From positions 1,984,001 to 2,048,000 of the forward strand of contig NC_085884.1 in assembly GCF_035222275.1 (NCBI RefSeq): a stretch of DNA of 64,000 nt, given 5' to 3'. This document shows positions 1-10,782 of the stretch, piece after piece. Below the pieces are notes generated by a model. That model did not search any database. It had not been told where the DNA came from and saw only the letters and a list, made by a program, of their open reading frames with translations. The first letter of the stretch is position 1. Every line of letters starts with the position of its first letter. The stretch comes from Podospora bellae-mahoneyi. Lineage: Eukaryota > Ascomycota > Sordariomycetes > Sordariales > Podosporaceae. Made by a program: the position numbers and the translations under genes.

Positions 1-663
1 CAAACTTGAAGCAAATCAACATATCAAACTAATCACGCATGAATTTGAACACAAGGTCTCGAAGACAACCGGTCAGGCAACTCCCACATCGCATTATGCT
101 ACCACAAAATCTTGACTATTCCACCAGGACGCAAACACCTCTCATACCACACCATCAACATTGTGCCCTGCTTCGTTCTGTCTGACTACTGCCACCACCA
201 AGGCCTCCCTGCCGTTCGGTAATTCCGCTTCTCGAAGCCTAGAATAGGGGATATCTGTCACCGATCGAAGTGCCGCTTACCACGGCGCCGAAGTGGGGTT
301 AGTATGAATGAGGGGGTATGAATGTGTAAAAATAGGTTGCTTGAGTAAATAAAAGAGTAAAGGAAAAAGGTAAGAAAGGCAGGCTATGAAATAGGGGATA
401 TGTGAGCCAAGTTGAAGTGGCACCACGCGACGACGAAAGCGTCTTGGATCCGTTGTTGAATGCCCCATGTTTTGGTTGCAAAAACACCGACAGCTCAAGC
501 ACAGACGACCCAAGTTCCGGTTGACAGTGATCGTTCACCGTGATGTTGTATCACGGAATAGATCATTGCGACCGCAGCTCCCCACCTTGTGAGACGGAGA
601 GACCGACAGATCTTTTCATCCTGGACCCCAATTTCATGCCCGCGTTGTTGTCGGCAGGACTGA
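1..663. other. No gene seen, downstream of EMG1
   Basis: Flank on the 3' side of EMG1. Only short overlapping frames without recognisable protein content occur here. The first 250 bases could belong to a neighbouring gene's transcript outside the window, but nothing in them can be assigned. Confidence 0.5.
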
Positions 664-1914
664 TTATAGAATGTCCCAGCAGTCCTCGGCGGCGTGGCAG
701 AACTTGCTGCAGGCAACACTGGCTGAAAGGCTGTAGTTGCTGATCGAAATCTTCTCGTCCACATATGCGTCGGCAAAGTTGTCGGCGCCCTTGGCCATGG
801 CACCAACAAACACGCAGATGCTCTCGTCATCGCCGAGGGTGTCGACATAGTCGCGCACACGAACCAGAGGGGCCTCGAAACTGAGCGTGACCTTCCGGCA
901 GTTGGGCGGAAGATGATCGGTGATGGGGTTCTGAATCACCTTGAGAAGCTTCTCCTGCGAGTTGGCGCCCTTGATGGAAAGGCGGTGCAGCAGCTGCACC
1001 ATCAGACCAGCGAAGCGTTTGAAGGTGCGCGGGATGCGAACAGAGGGGGACACCTCGATCAGAACACCCTTGGCTGTTTGAATATAGATTTGGAGTTTCC
1101 CTGCCTTGTTCACCGGCGAGTCAAGAAGGGTCAATAGGCACTGCGAAACACACGGCATCTGTCAGCAAAAGGAACAGTCTGCAAATGTGAGCCGTGGTAT
1201 GTTCAAACCTGATGAGTGATATCTGGACGGGCATCACTGATGTCCCTGTTCATCTTGCGCATGACGCCAATGTGTTCGTCGCTGTTGAGCAAGGAGTACT
1301 TATCCTCCCTTTGCATGCCCATACGACCAGCACCGCCGTGCGAGGCCTTGTAGGTTTCGAGGCTGGCATTAGAGAGGACGACGATAAGGCGCTTGGTGTT
1401 CTTGTCGGTTGGGGGGATAGGCACATGCTGCTCAGCAACCAGCTGCGGCAGGGCTGGAGGAGGCAACGACTGGGTACCTGTCATGTTGGATTGCCTGGTC
1501 AGAACACCGTAATTTGTTGAAAAAAAGGACTTCTGCACAGGAAGGCTTGTGGCTGCCGATCTGGTGTTGGCAATAGTCTCCAAACAGATTGTTTGATGGC
1601 TCTCAAGTTCAGTTGTGAAATAGAGAAAAAATGGGATGCCCGCTGTTCGAGGGGAGACCCGGCAGTAGCTGGGCTCAACGAATCGAAACACCTGACTGGA
1701 AGTGGGGTCGTGCCAGAACCGGCCATCACGGCCATCTACCTATCTTGCGTGCTTGCCAAATGTCGCTCCAAAGTCGCAGAGACCGCAGAGACAAAAAAAG
1801 AAATCACCAATAGAGGACGCCGTCCACTGGCAGAACAGAGATAGCCATCAAAGGTGTGGCAATGGGAGACTTACGGGGCCGCTTGCCAGCACGGTACTCG
1901 GGGGAGGAAGACAT
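664..1914 (-). CDS. EMG1: EMG1/Nep1, 18S rRNA pseudouridine N1-methyltransferase
   Basis: Nucleolar SPOUT-family methyltransferase that modifies a conserved pseudouridine of 18S rRNA and is needed for 40S subunit assembly. Three exons join in phase: 1914-1875, 1477-1209 and 1140-664, giving 261 aa (yeast Emg1 is 252). The start is the ATG at 1914, opening [14 protein letters not shown]. Family blocks seen in order are [12 protein letters not shown], the [14 protein letters not shown] block split by intron 2, [43 protein letters not shown], and [15 protein letters not shown] near the C-terminus, which contains the SPOUT cofactor-binding region. Intron 1 (1478-1874, 397 nt) is far longer than the others in the window. 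The first exon codes only 13 residues plus one base, so the N-terminus is the least certain part; the enzyme core is unmistakable. Confidence 0.95.
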
Positions 1915-4310
1915 GTCCTGTGGTGTATAGGCCGAACAGTGATGGGTTGATCTTAAGAAATGGAGAGGAGAACGGCGAGCGTGGCAATGGAGGTAAGTAA
2001 ATATCAACGAAGCACTGGCGGACGAGGAAAAGTTCGAATTGGCGGTGAAAGTCGGAGACAGAATGTTGAGAAGGGGCACGGTGCAAGGTGAGCCAAAGGT
2101 TATGGGGGCTTTTAATGCAAAAAAGTAAAGGCGCCGAACCGCAGATTCGGGTAATTTTCGACCTCTCTAGGTGGCATCTACCCGGAGTTTGGTGGGTACG
2201 GAACCTAGAGCAGTCGGGGTCCGGAGAGAGCATGGGCATCAGAGATAAGACCCCAGCCGGAACAACGGAGGAGCAAAGAGCTCGATGATGACCCGAACCA
2301 CAATGCTTGGCACAGATCCCGCGTCTTGGAGCCGTTCAAACAATGGCTTTTTGCAACGTCGTCTTAGCATTGTCTCCCCCTACACAGCATATAGGAATCA
2401 CTCAAGATGGTCGACCAGACCGCGGCGAAATCCTTTGACAGAGTTTTTTCTTGAAGTTTTGGCGATGCAACTCAACCCGCCCCAGGCTAAGCCTTTCCAG
2501 GAACGCCGAGGACAGGAGGGGTGGATGACGGGTCGGTCAAAGACGGAGCTGACGGAGATGTTCCCCACTTCTTTCTGTATTACGCGGTTTACCGGATGGG
2601 CCAGCATTCTTACATATAGTAGACATGCCATGATCAACGACGCCAGCTGGGGTGATTGAAGCTTGTTCCTGTGCCCTCTCCACTCCCCAAAGACCCTGGC
2701 TTGGCAGAATAGGTAGACGGACGGTTGCCATTTGGATCGATGGTGGCAGCCAAGTATTGCTGTCACTCAACTATTCATCCGCCGTATCCGACTCGGGTCC
2801 TGGATGGCCAAGCTGACATGCATGGCCTCTTGGTGCGAATGTTGGACAACAGGAGTGCGAGACCCGCCAGGCCCTCTTCTGGTCCCGGACCCGACTCATG
2901 TATAATAGTAGGTAAGAATCCTCTGTTCGCGAGCGCAGAGGCAGAAAGTGAACTAGTTATTGAAGAAAGGCTGCGTACTCTCTCATACCTACTTCAAGAT
3001 AAGGAAGGTAGTGTCTATATGCTGTCTGTCGAATAAAGATGTGGTTCGATTGCTGAAGCGGCCTGGCCCGTTACACCGTTGCTCCCTCTGACAGGGCCCT
3101 TGTTTCACACCACGATGACCCCACTCCCCCGCGCCCCACCTCTCCAACCTCAACATCTTCAACTTGGCACGTGCGCGGGCTTGTTTCCACATCCATCTCA
3201 TCCCGACCGACACGCCGGAAAAGCGGACGAACACTTGTGCTTGACTTTTGGATATCAGGGCCAACTGTCGCTCGGTTGAGTCCAGATCACGAGCCCGGCG
3301 ACAGTTTTATTTGCTACCTAACAACAGCCCGAGGTGCGTCTCAGCTAGAGAACTTGTGCAGAAATGACATTTGGGAAGCCATCATAGGTAGACACATCAG
3401 TGTCATCGCCGCTGTCGCCGCCGCCGCCGCCGCTGCGATCCTGTGTGGTTTTTCAAAGCGTCGCCGTAAATCAACGTGGACTAGTCTAGGCCCCCTCCTT
3501 TTTCTTCTAGGTCACACGAACGTTGGCCTTTCGGATTTCACCCTGTGCTCTGCCATCGTCATCTGTCCACCCTGGTTGCGGCCTTTGTCATGGTCGTCGC
3601 ATCTTCGTGGCTGATGTGGCCGACACAGCGCTGAATCTTCCCCAGACTTGCGATCTTCGAGTTGAGACTATACCCAAACTCAAACGCTAATACACCCGTG
3701 TCTTGTGTCGCTACAGCGTCCTCGCACCTCGATATCGTCTGATCTACTGGGCTTCTTTGGTCTGGTCTCCCACCACCACCACCGCATTTCTCTCCTCCTC
3801 CCCAAGCCATCTCTCACACCAAGGCCGAACGAATGTAGACAGATTCTCCGAACCTTACCCTTTTTGACTATCAAACCAGCCCTTTGCCACTTCTTTCTTC
3901 TGGCACCCTGTTTCAAGAGCACTATGCGGCCAGTTGACCTCGCCCTCCGCTCTGTCCTGGGCCATATTCAGGCTCGCCGTCTCTTCTCCTCTCTTCGGCC
4001 ACAACGATGGATCCAAGAGGTCTCACCTGTCTTTCGGGCACACATGTTGAGCTCGGAGGCCTGATATAACATATCCCCTCAAGCCACCTCCGTCGCTAGG
4101 TTCTCATTTTGTGATTTCCTTGTCTTGTGTGTAGTTACCAAGTCTCGATCCTTCTTTGTTTATTTTCTTCCCACTTTTCTTTGATCCACTTGCCGGCTAG
4201 GTCTGGACAGATCACGTTGAGCGTGGATCTAATCCTACTTTCGTTCTCTTCATACATTCGTTTTTAGGCAGCTGGTTTGTATCGTTCTTTGACCTTGCCA
4301 GTCTGGCACC
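1915..4310. promoter_or_regulatory. Long divergent intergenic region, EMG1 and secreted protein gene
   Basis: About 2.4 kb between two divergently transcribed genes. Several 60-150 codon frames exist but none shows family resemblance or fungal splice structure. A GCC-type trinucleotide run lies at about 3407-3436. The last 600 bases before the secreted protein gene are pyrimidine-rich (about 3690-4300), as is common in fungal promoters and leaders. I could not pick a reliable TATA box. Confidence 0.5.
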
Positions 4311-6056
4311 ATGGCTTTCAATAGATTTTTCTGGGTCTCCTCGCTTATTTCGCTGGCCCTTGCTCAAGCGCAGAATAACAACCAAGGAGGTGCCACATTA
4401 GACCCAGAAGTCATTCAACAAGGCTCTTTTGTCGATGGCAAGAGCTCTTTGGGTGCCGAGGATGTTCAGGCAGCCTCAGCAACCTCCCAAAACAACTTCA
4501 TCAACTTTTGCAAGGGGCAAACACTTACCAACGGTTTCCAAATCACGACCGGTTCTTGTAACGGCATTGGTATGTCAACGACACAGACAGATATCTTCAT
4601 GAAGCGCTACTGACAAAGGCATGAATTAGTGATGGGTCAAATTCCTGCTAAAGACCGAATGATCTCCACCGTCATTACAAACCCAGCGAACGGTGCCACC
4701 ATTCCGTCTAATCAAGACTTTGAGATTGTTGTTCAAGTTACCAACCTCAATGCCGGAGCCTTTACGAACGCTGCTGTCACCTACTATTCCGCACCCCAGC
4801 AGTTGGATAACGGCAATATAGTGGGACATACTCATGTAACCGTACAAGACACGGGTGCCGATCTGAACCCTCAACAACCAATGGACCCGCAACAGTTTGC
4901 CTTTTTCAAAGGTATCAACGACGCCGGTAACGGCCAGGGCAGACTTAGCGCTACGGTGACCGGTGGCCTTCCGGCGGGAAACTACCGTGTCTGCACCCTG
5001 ACAGCTGCAGCCAACCACCAACCAGTCATCATGCCTGTCGCCCAGCGCGGATCACAAGATGACTGTGTTAGATTCACCGTTACTGGTGACGGAAACACTC
5101 CGAACGAAGCCGCCAACAATGGCGCAAAGGGTCAGGCAGCAGCAGCTCTGGTTGCTGATGCTATTGCCCTCGGCCCCGGCGCCCCTAATCCGGGTGGCAA
5201 TAATGCAGGAGGGAATGGTCAAGGAAACGGACAAGGCAACGGGCAAGGCAACGGGCAAGGCAACGTGCAGGGTAATGGGCAGGGTAATGGGCAGGGTAAT
5301 GGGCAGGGTAATGGGCAGGGTAATGGGCAAGGTAACGGGCAAGGTAACGGGCAGGGTAACGGGCAGGGTAACGGGCAGGGCAACGGGCAGGGCAACGGGC
5401 AAGGGAATGAGCAGGGTAACGGGCAGGGTAACGAGCAGGGCAACGGGCAGGGCAACGGGCAGGGCAACGGGCAAGGGAATGGGCAAGGAAATGGGCAAGG
5501 AAATGGGCAAGGAAATGGGCAAGGAAATGGGCAAGGAAATGGGCAAGGAAATGGGCAAGGAAATGGGCAAGGAAATGGGCAAGGAAATGGGCAAGGAAAT
5601 GGGCAAGGAAATGGGCAAGGAAATGGGCAAGGAAATGGGCAAGGAAATGGGCAAGGAAATGGGCAAGGAAATGGGCAAGAAAATGGGCAAGGAAATGCCG
5701 GAAACCCTGCTGGCGGTGATGCTGCTGCCGGAAATCCAGCCGGTGGTGATGCTGCTGGCGGGAATCCTGCCGGTGGTGATGCTGTTGCCGGGAATCCTGC
5801 CGGTGTTGGTGCTGCTGGTGGTAATGGTGGCGGCGGGAACGCGGCCGGCAACAATAATGCAAATGCTGGCAACAACAAGCAAGCAGATGGCCAGAATAGG
5901 GAGGGCAACGGAAAAGGGAAGGCCAACGGCAATGATAAGGCCCAACAAGAACAAACAGGACAGGAAGGCCCAGCACTTGATCCTGCAGCGGCACCTACCC
6001 CTCCTGCGGCAGCTCGTCTTGCCCGTCTTGCTCGCCGTCGGAGATTCATCGCATAA
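4311..6056 (+). CDS. Secreted protein with conserved N-terminal domain and GQGN repeats
   Basis: Two exons (4311-4569, 4630-6056), 561 aa. Residues 1 to about 20 form a signal peptide ending in ALAQAQ, so the product is predicted to be secreted. Residues 50-250 form a conserved fungal extracellular domain: FINFCKG, TTGSCNGIG, MGQIPAKD, GHTHVTVQD, FFKGINDAGNGQG, GLPAGNYRVCT, NHQPVIMPVAQRG, DDC. From memory, this family is often labelled 'ribosomal protein S17-like' in databases, which does not fit a secreted protein. Cys residues at the domain edges suggest disulphides. Next come 40 units of GNGQ coded by a 12-bp minisatellite, then a Gly/Ala/Asn-rich section with NPAGGDA repeats, and a basic tail ending RRRRFIA. 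The molecular role is unknown; a cell-wall, matrix or adhesion role is inference. Confidence 0.88.
5211..5690 (+). repeat. 12-bp minisatellite, 40 units, coding GNGQ
   Basis: In-frame tandem array of the degenerate unit GGN-AAY-GGN-CAR. The first 23 units vary at third positions and have a few replacements (Val or Glu for Gly). The last 17 units (5487-5690) are near-identical copies of GGAAATGGGCAA with one G-to-A change. Because the unit is a multiple of three and lacks stops in any frame, long shadow ORFs appear on both strands. Confidence 0.97.
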
Positions 6057-7235
6057 ACGCCACGCTTAAGTATGGCTATCAGGTAGGTAGCCATATCGTA
6101 TATACACCCTCACTCCCTGGTGGAATGGCAACGACGCCTGTTCATCTCAAATCCGCATGTGCTTGCAGATAGCTGTTGATATGACGGAGAGAGGAAGTTG
6201 GTGTGGAATAGGGGGAGGTAATAACGATTCAATTTTATAATATAGAGGGTTAGGGTTCAGATAAGTAGTTATAGTCTAGTCTAGGTAATAGACTCTTATG
6301 TATTTTGGATTCGTTGCTGATAATTAAGCTCGGAGGCATGACGCAAGATGCGTCTTCAAACGTAGAGCAGTGAACAGGGGCTTGGCAAGCCACCTGCAGT
6401 CTTACCAGACTCATTGGCCTCCCGTGCCTCCCACTGGTGGTTGGAGGAGGGGTTCAGGGCGCCATACGTCATCACACAAAGGCTCACCGGGACCATGTTA
6501 TGTTCTCGGCATGGCACCAGTTCGAGGCAGGCTGCTTGCTGATTCTGGAGCTCACTTCACTTCCAGTCTTCTCCAGCAGCACTGGAGTCGATTGTGCATT
6601 TGATATCATCAGACTGGCAGCAGGGTCCTTCTCACTCTGCACAACCATCTGTACAGGACAAGACGTCCATGAGTCGACCGGGGTGGCCAGTTCATTTTTG
6701 GCCGACATCCCGATCAGCAGACAACGGAACCCCAGTCAATTAAAAAGGCCCCAAGGAACCCTGTCCAAGCCCAGCTTCTTTCCCGAAAGGGGCCCTCCGC
6801 CAAGCACTCTCAAGACGACGACGACGTCGTCGGTCGACATCACCGCCTAGACCCCCAAATCGCCATCCCCCATCCATCCAGCATAGGGATATCCGTACAT
6901 CGCGCCGTCATCTATTTTCGCTCGACCACTACTTTTCTGATCTATTGCGCCCGCCGCCAAAAACACAGCATACAAGATAATACCTATCTCCTCTGCGTGA
7001 GACACCGTCCAGACCTGTGAAAGCATTCTGTGTCGCATGTACGCCCCATCGTCTCATTTTTGCTCTTCTTCCGCGCGCAGCGCACCTGGGCACCAGGAGG
7101 CAGCCGCTTCCCATCTGTACCAAGTACCGGAGCTAATAATTGGTTAGCCAGCCCTCAGCGAGTCGACACCTGTGCGGCCAAACTCTAAAGCGCCTATATG
7201 TCTTCCCGTTGCACTTCGCATTAGCACCGACCATC
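6057..7235. other. Intergenic, 3' of secreted gene and promoter of SLM1-like gene
   Basis: No supported gene. The first 300 bases are AT-richer (3' untranslated region likely). The part from about 6770 to 7235 contains pyrimidine-rich tracts and a CGACGACGACGTCGTCGGTCG palindrome-like stretch near 6815-6836, and is presumably the promoter and leader of the next gene. Confidence 0.45.
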
Positions 7236-9903
7236 ATGTCAACCAGCCGGTCTCCAGCTGGCGTCGTTTCCCCCCCTCCCCTCAGTCAGGACCGTGGATA
7301 CGGCCCTTCAAACCATTTTTCTCAGCAGCAGCACGACATGGAACAGGGCTATCCCTCGGCTGCAGCAGATGCCGAGACCCTCTCCAATACCATTGCAAAC
7401 TCCCACGTCGAACACGACAACCACCTTGACGGTCCCGTAGCCCCGCGTCCGACCAAGTTTACCGAAGAGTGGGATGCTACCCAGCGAGGAAGCTCCATTA
7501 TTGACGGCCAGAGATATAGCAAGACCAGTAATTACGTCAACAACAGCGCGATGCAGCGGTCCAGTTCCTACGCCGGCTCCGTCGCCGGCATCACCAACGA
7601 TGGAGCGACATCTCTGTCTCGTGGCAACACCCTGAAGAAGAAGGCATCCATACGGAGGAGCGGCAGTCTGAAGCGAAGTAGCAGCCGGCGGAGCATGAAG
7701 GCAGGCAGTGTGAGGAGTCTTGCCCTTCAGCCAACGACAGACCAGGATGAACTTCACAGCGCTTTCTACTGCCCAGTGCCCACATCGGGTAGTCCGACTG
7801 AGGTTCTTGCGAACCGCTTTCAAGGTTAGTGCTTGTCTCGACCAGATCACCCATCCTTGCGATATTGTGGCTAACCTCATGCTTGAAGCCTGGCGCAAGA
7901 TTCTCAAGGACTTGATCACATACTTTCGCGAAATCCAAGCACACTATGAACACCGAGCCAAGTCGCTAATCAAACTGGGCAATGTGCTGAACAATATCAC
8001 GACGCCTCCGGGCTTCATCGCGTCCGGTGGTCTCGATGACGCATTGCAGATTTTGCGAGGGCACAACAAACAAGCCATTATGGAGGCTAACAAGGCGAGA
8101 GAGATTGAGGAAGATGTTATCTTGGCACTGACCGGTCTGCGTAGCGACTTGCATCAGAAGATCAAAGAGATCAAGAACCTATCAGGCGACTTCAAGAACT
8201 CGGTGGATAAAGAGATGGAGGCGACTCGCAAGGCTGTAAATCACCTACAGGACGTCTTGGGCCAAACCGAGCTCGACACGGCCTTGACAACTGGAAAGCA
8301 AGATCCTTATTTATTACGACTTAACGTGGATCGGCAGTTGGAGAAACAGATAGATGAGGAAAACTACCTGCATCAGGTAAGCCCCCCTTGCAAGGCGGTG
8401 CGCAGAGTGATATTCACTATTCCTATTCAAGGCATATCTAAACCTAGAGAACTCGGGGAAAGAACTCGAGTCGATTGTCGTCGGCGAGATCCAAAAGTCA
8501 TACAACGCCTATGCCAGCATACTCAAGCGGGAAGCAGACTCTGCCTATGGGACCATCGAAGAGCTTCGGCTTGGCCCCATCACCCTGGCCAAGGACGCAG
8601 AATGGCTATCTTTTGTTCACAGAGATGAACGCTTTGTTGACCCCGACCTTCCCATGCGGTCAGCTGAGTTCATACATTACCCAGGACGGGATCACTATGC
8701 TTGCCAAGAGATTCGAGCGGGCTTGTTGGAACGGAAGAGCAAGTACTTGAAGAGCTACACAGCCGGATGGTATGTTCTTCTCTTGCCGAGACCACGTGTA
8801 CAAGGTTTGTTTGTACTGACACATGCAGGTACGTTCTTTCACCCACGCATCTGCACGAGTTTAAATCTGCGGACAAGACACAAGCACCCGTCATGTCCCT
8901 CTACCTGCCGGAACAGAAATTGGGATCGCACTCCACAGAAGGCGGATCCTCGAATAAGTTCGTTCTCAAGGGCCGCCAGACAGGATCGATGCATCGTGGC
9001 CACACATGGGTATTCCGCGCGGAGAGCCATGATACGATGATGGCCTGGTACGAGGACATCAAAACTTTGACCGAGAGGACTCCGGAAGAGCGAAGCAATC
9101 TCGTGCGTGGCAACAGTCGAAGCATTAGCAGATCATCTCAACGGTCGTCTCTTAGCAGCGACGGGGTCGACGATGACGAAGACCCCCCCTTCATGGCAAC
9201 TGCCGCATCCGTCAATCAGCAGCCGAGACCAGACTCCCTGCCTCGACGTCCTTCAGGTGGGCGATTCCCATCTGACCTCCAAGTAAACGCACAACGAGGC
9301 TTACAGGTCCCCCTCTCGCCGCTTAGCATAAGCTCCGAACCAAACAGATACGACGAGAACGATCGCGATGTCATTGTTGCAGCCAGTACCATCCCCGGAA
9401 GTGAGCTAGGACCGCAATATCATACCCATCAGCATTTCGATACGTCATCGACAACTCGACGGAACGAGGACCTGCGCTCGCCGCCCATCCTCCAGACCGG
9501 GACAACAAGAGGCGCCTACGAGGAACCAAACGGACGTGTCGTTGGGTCTGCAAATAACCAAGTCTACACCAATGGAGGATCGGATTCTTATCAGAAAGAT
9601 GGCATGGTGTGGGCAGAACCAGTTCCTATCTCGCCTTCCACGCTCAGAGATCAGGCTCAAACATTGTCCTCACGAGCCGATGCAGATGATCGACTCTATG
9701 CCACACAGAACATCTCGGTGACAGACGGCCAAGATGGCTACAAGTTGGAGCCTCGAGGGAACTGGTATGGGCAGGCCAATAAGGGTGTAGCCCAAAACGA
9801 CCCGCAAGTACGACCAGGCGCCGAGCGAACAGACAGCGCCCCAACCATCTCACATCTACATATACCTGGGGAGTATCCCAAGAGTTCGACCAGCGGTTTT
9901 TGA
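7236..9903 (+). CDS. SLM1: Slm1/Slm2-type BAR and PH domain protein
   Basis: Plasma-membrane phosphoinositide-binding adaptor; in yeast Slm1/2 bind PI(4,5)P2 at eisosomes and act as TORC2 and calcineurin targets in actin and sphingolipid control. Four exons (7236-7824, 7889-8376, 8432-8769, 8829-9903) give 829 aa. Residues 1-196 are Ser-rich and basic (runs of RRSGSLKRSSSRRS), likely phosphorylated. Residues about 197-400 are the helical BAR-like module, starting AWRKILKDLITYFREIQ. The PH domain spans about 450-555, from AGLLERKSKYLKSY to WYEDIKTLTERT, with the basic K/R-rich beta1-beta2 loop expected to bind inositol lipid. The C-terminal 270 residues are low-complexity. The ATG at 7236 is chosen because the frame upstream has no other ATG and the preceding ACCATC context is good. 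Confidence 0.93.
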
Positions 9904-10782
9904 TACCCTTAAAAGAATGTGAAAACTGGCTCGGAGTTTTTTCTTTTTGTGTTAGTTGTTCTTTAATGTCCTCTGGCGCACACCGTCGAAGTTCAAGGCC
10001 CCTTTTATTCACTGTCAGTGGTGTCCAGCACCAGCCTTTCCCTGCTAGTAGAAGATCCAGCAGTCTCGCAGATGGCAGAATGTTATTGTTTATCCCCATT
10101 ACTGCTCTTGGTATTAAATAACGAAGATTTCTTTGTGATTGAAGATCGGATCTTGGACACTGCCACCGCTACTTGCCTCACCTTCTCATGTGATCCAGTC
10201 TCATTGCGAGTCTGCACCCTGACAGAGATGTATGCGCTGGTGTTCGTGTCGCTGTTTTGAGTTTGCAACCAACCTCCCAACCTCGCACCCGCCTTCATCA
10301 AGAGCCCTGAGCGCACTAGTCCCTCAGGCTTCTGTATATCTCGGGGAGGTTGGAGAGAAAAGAGACAAGATTTCATGCATCTCTGGGACACGCCCGATCC
10401 TCTTGTGATGGCGTGCGCTCGAACAGCCTTTGCGCTGCGCTATGTACATCGAGCTCTTCAAGTTCTGATCGTAGCCACAAATCCCGCCTTCTATTTAAAC
10501 TAAGCCAGCCCATGGACCCCCAACCAACATATTGCCATCTTCCAGGCATGACCATCTGCTTTCAAGAAGGCCAGTGTGCCTCCAACTTCCCTCGTTGCGC
10601 TTCTCACACTCTCCTGTCAACATTGGTCTATCTCACTCCCGAATTCCATTCTTTAACTGCAACGTCCGACCAGCTAGATGCGTGTGTGAGGATACAACCA
10701 GAGAACACCTGCCCTACAGCTTTCACTGGTCCTCTCTCTCCTCTGCTCACCTGTGACAAAATATACTCGCAAAGCAGAAACT
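9904..10782. other. Intergenic, SLM1-like 3' end and MFS promoter
   Basis: About 880 bp with no supported coding sequence. The part just downstream of the SLM1-like stop is AT-rich; the stretch 10500-10780 is CT-rich on the + strand, as expected for the leader of the transporter gene. Confidence 0.45.

Noticed and set aside
1478-1874. C/D-box snoRNA in the EMG1 intron
   Set aside because: C- and D-like boxes are imperfect and too far apart, with no terminal stem.
2285-2659. 125-codon + strand frame between EMG1 and the secreted protein gene
   Set aside because: No domain, no homology recognised and unfavourable composition.
5052-6094. Long open frames on both strands overlapping the secreted protein gene (up to 336 codons)
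   Set aside because: They result from a stop-free 12-bp repeat whose length is a multiple of three; their products are pure low-complexity and lack any conserved block.
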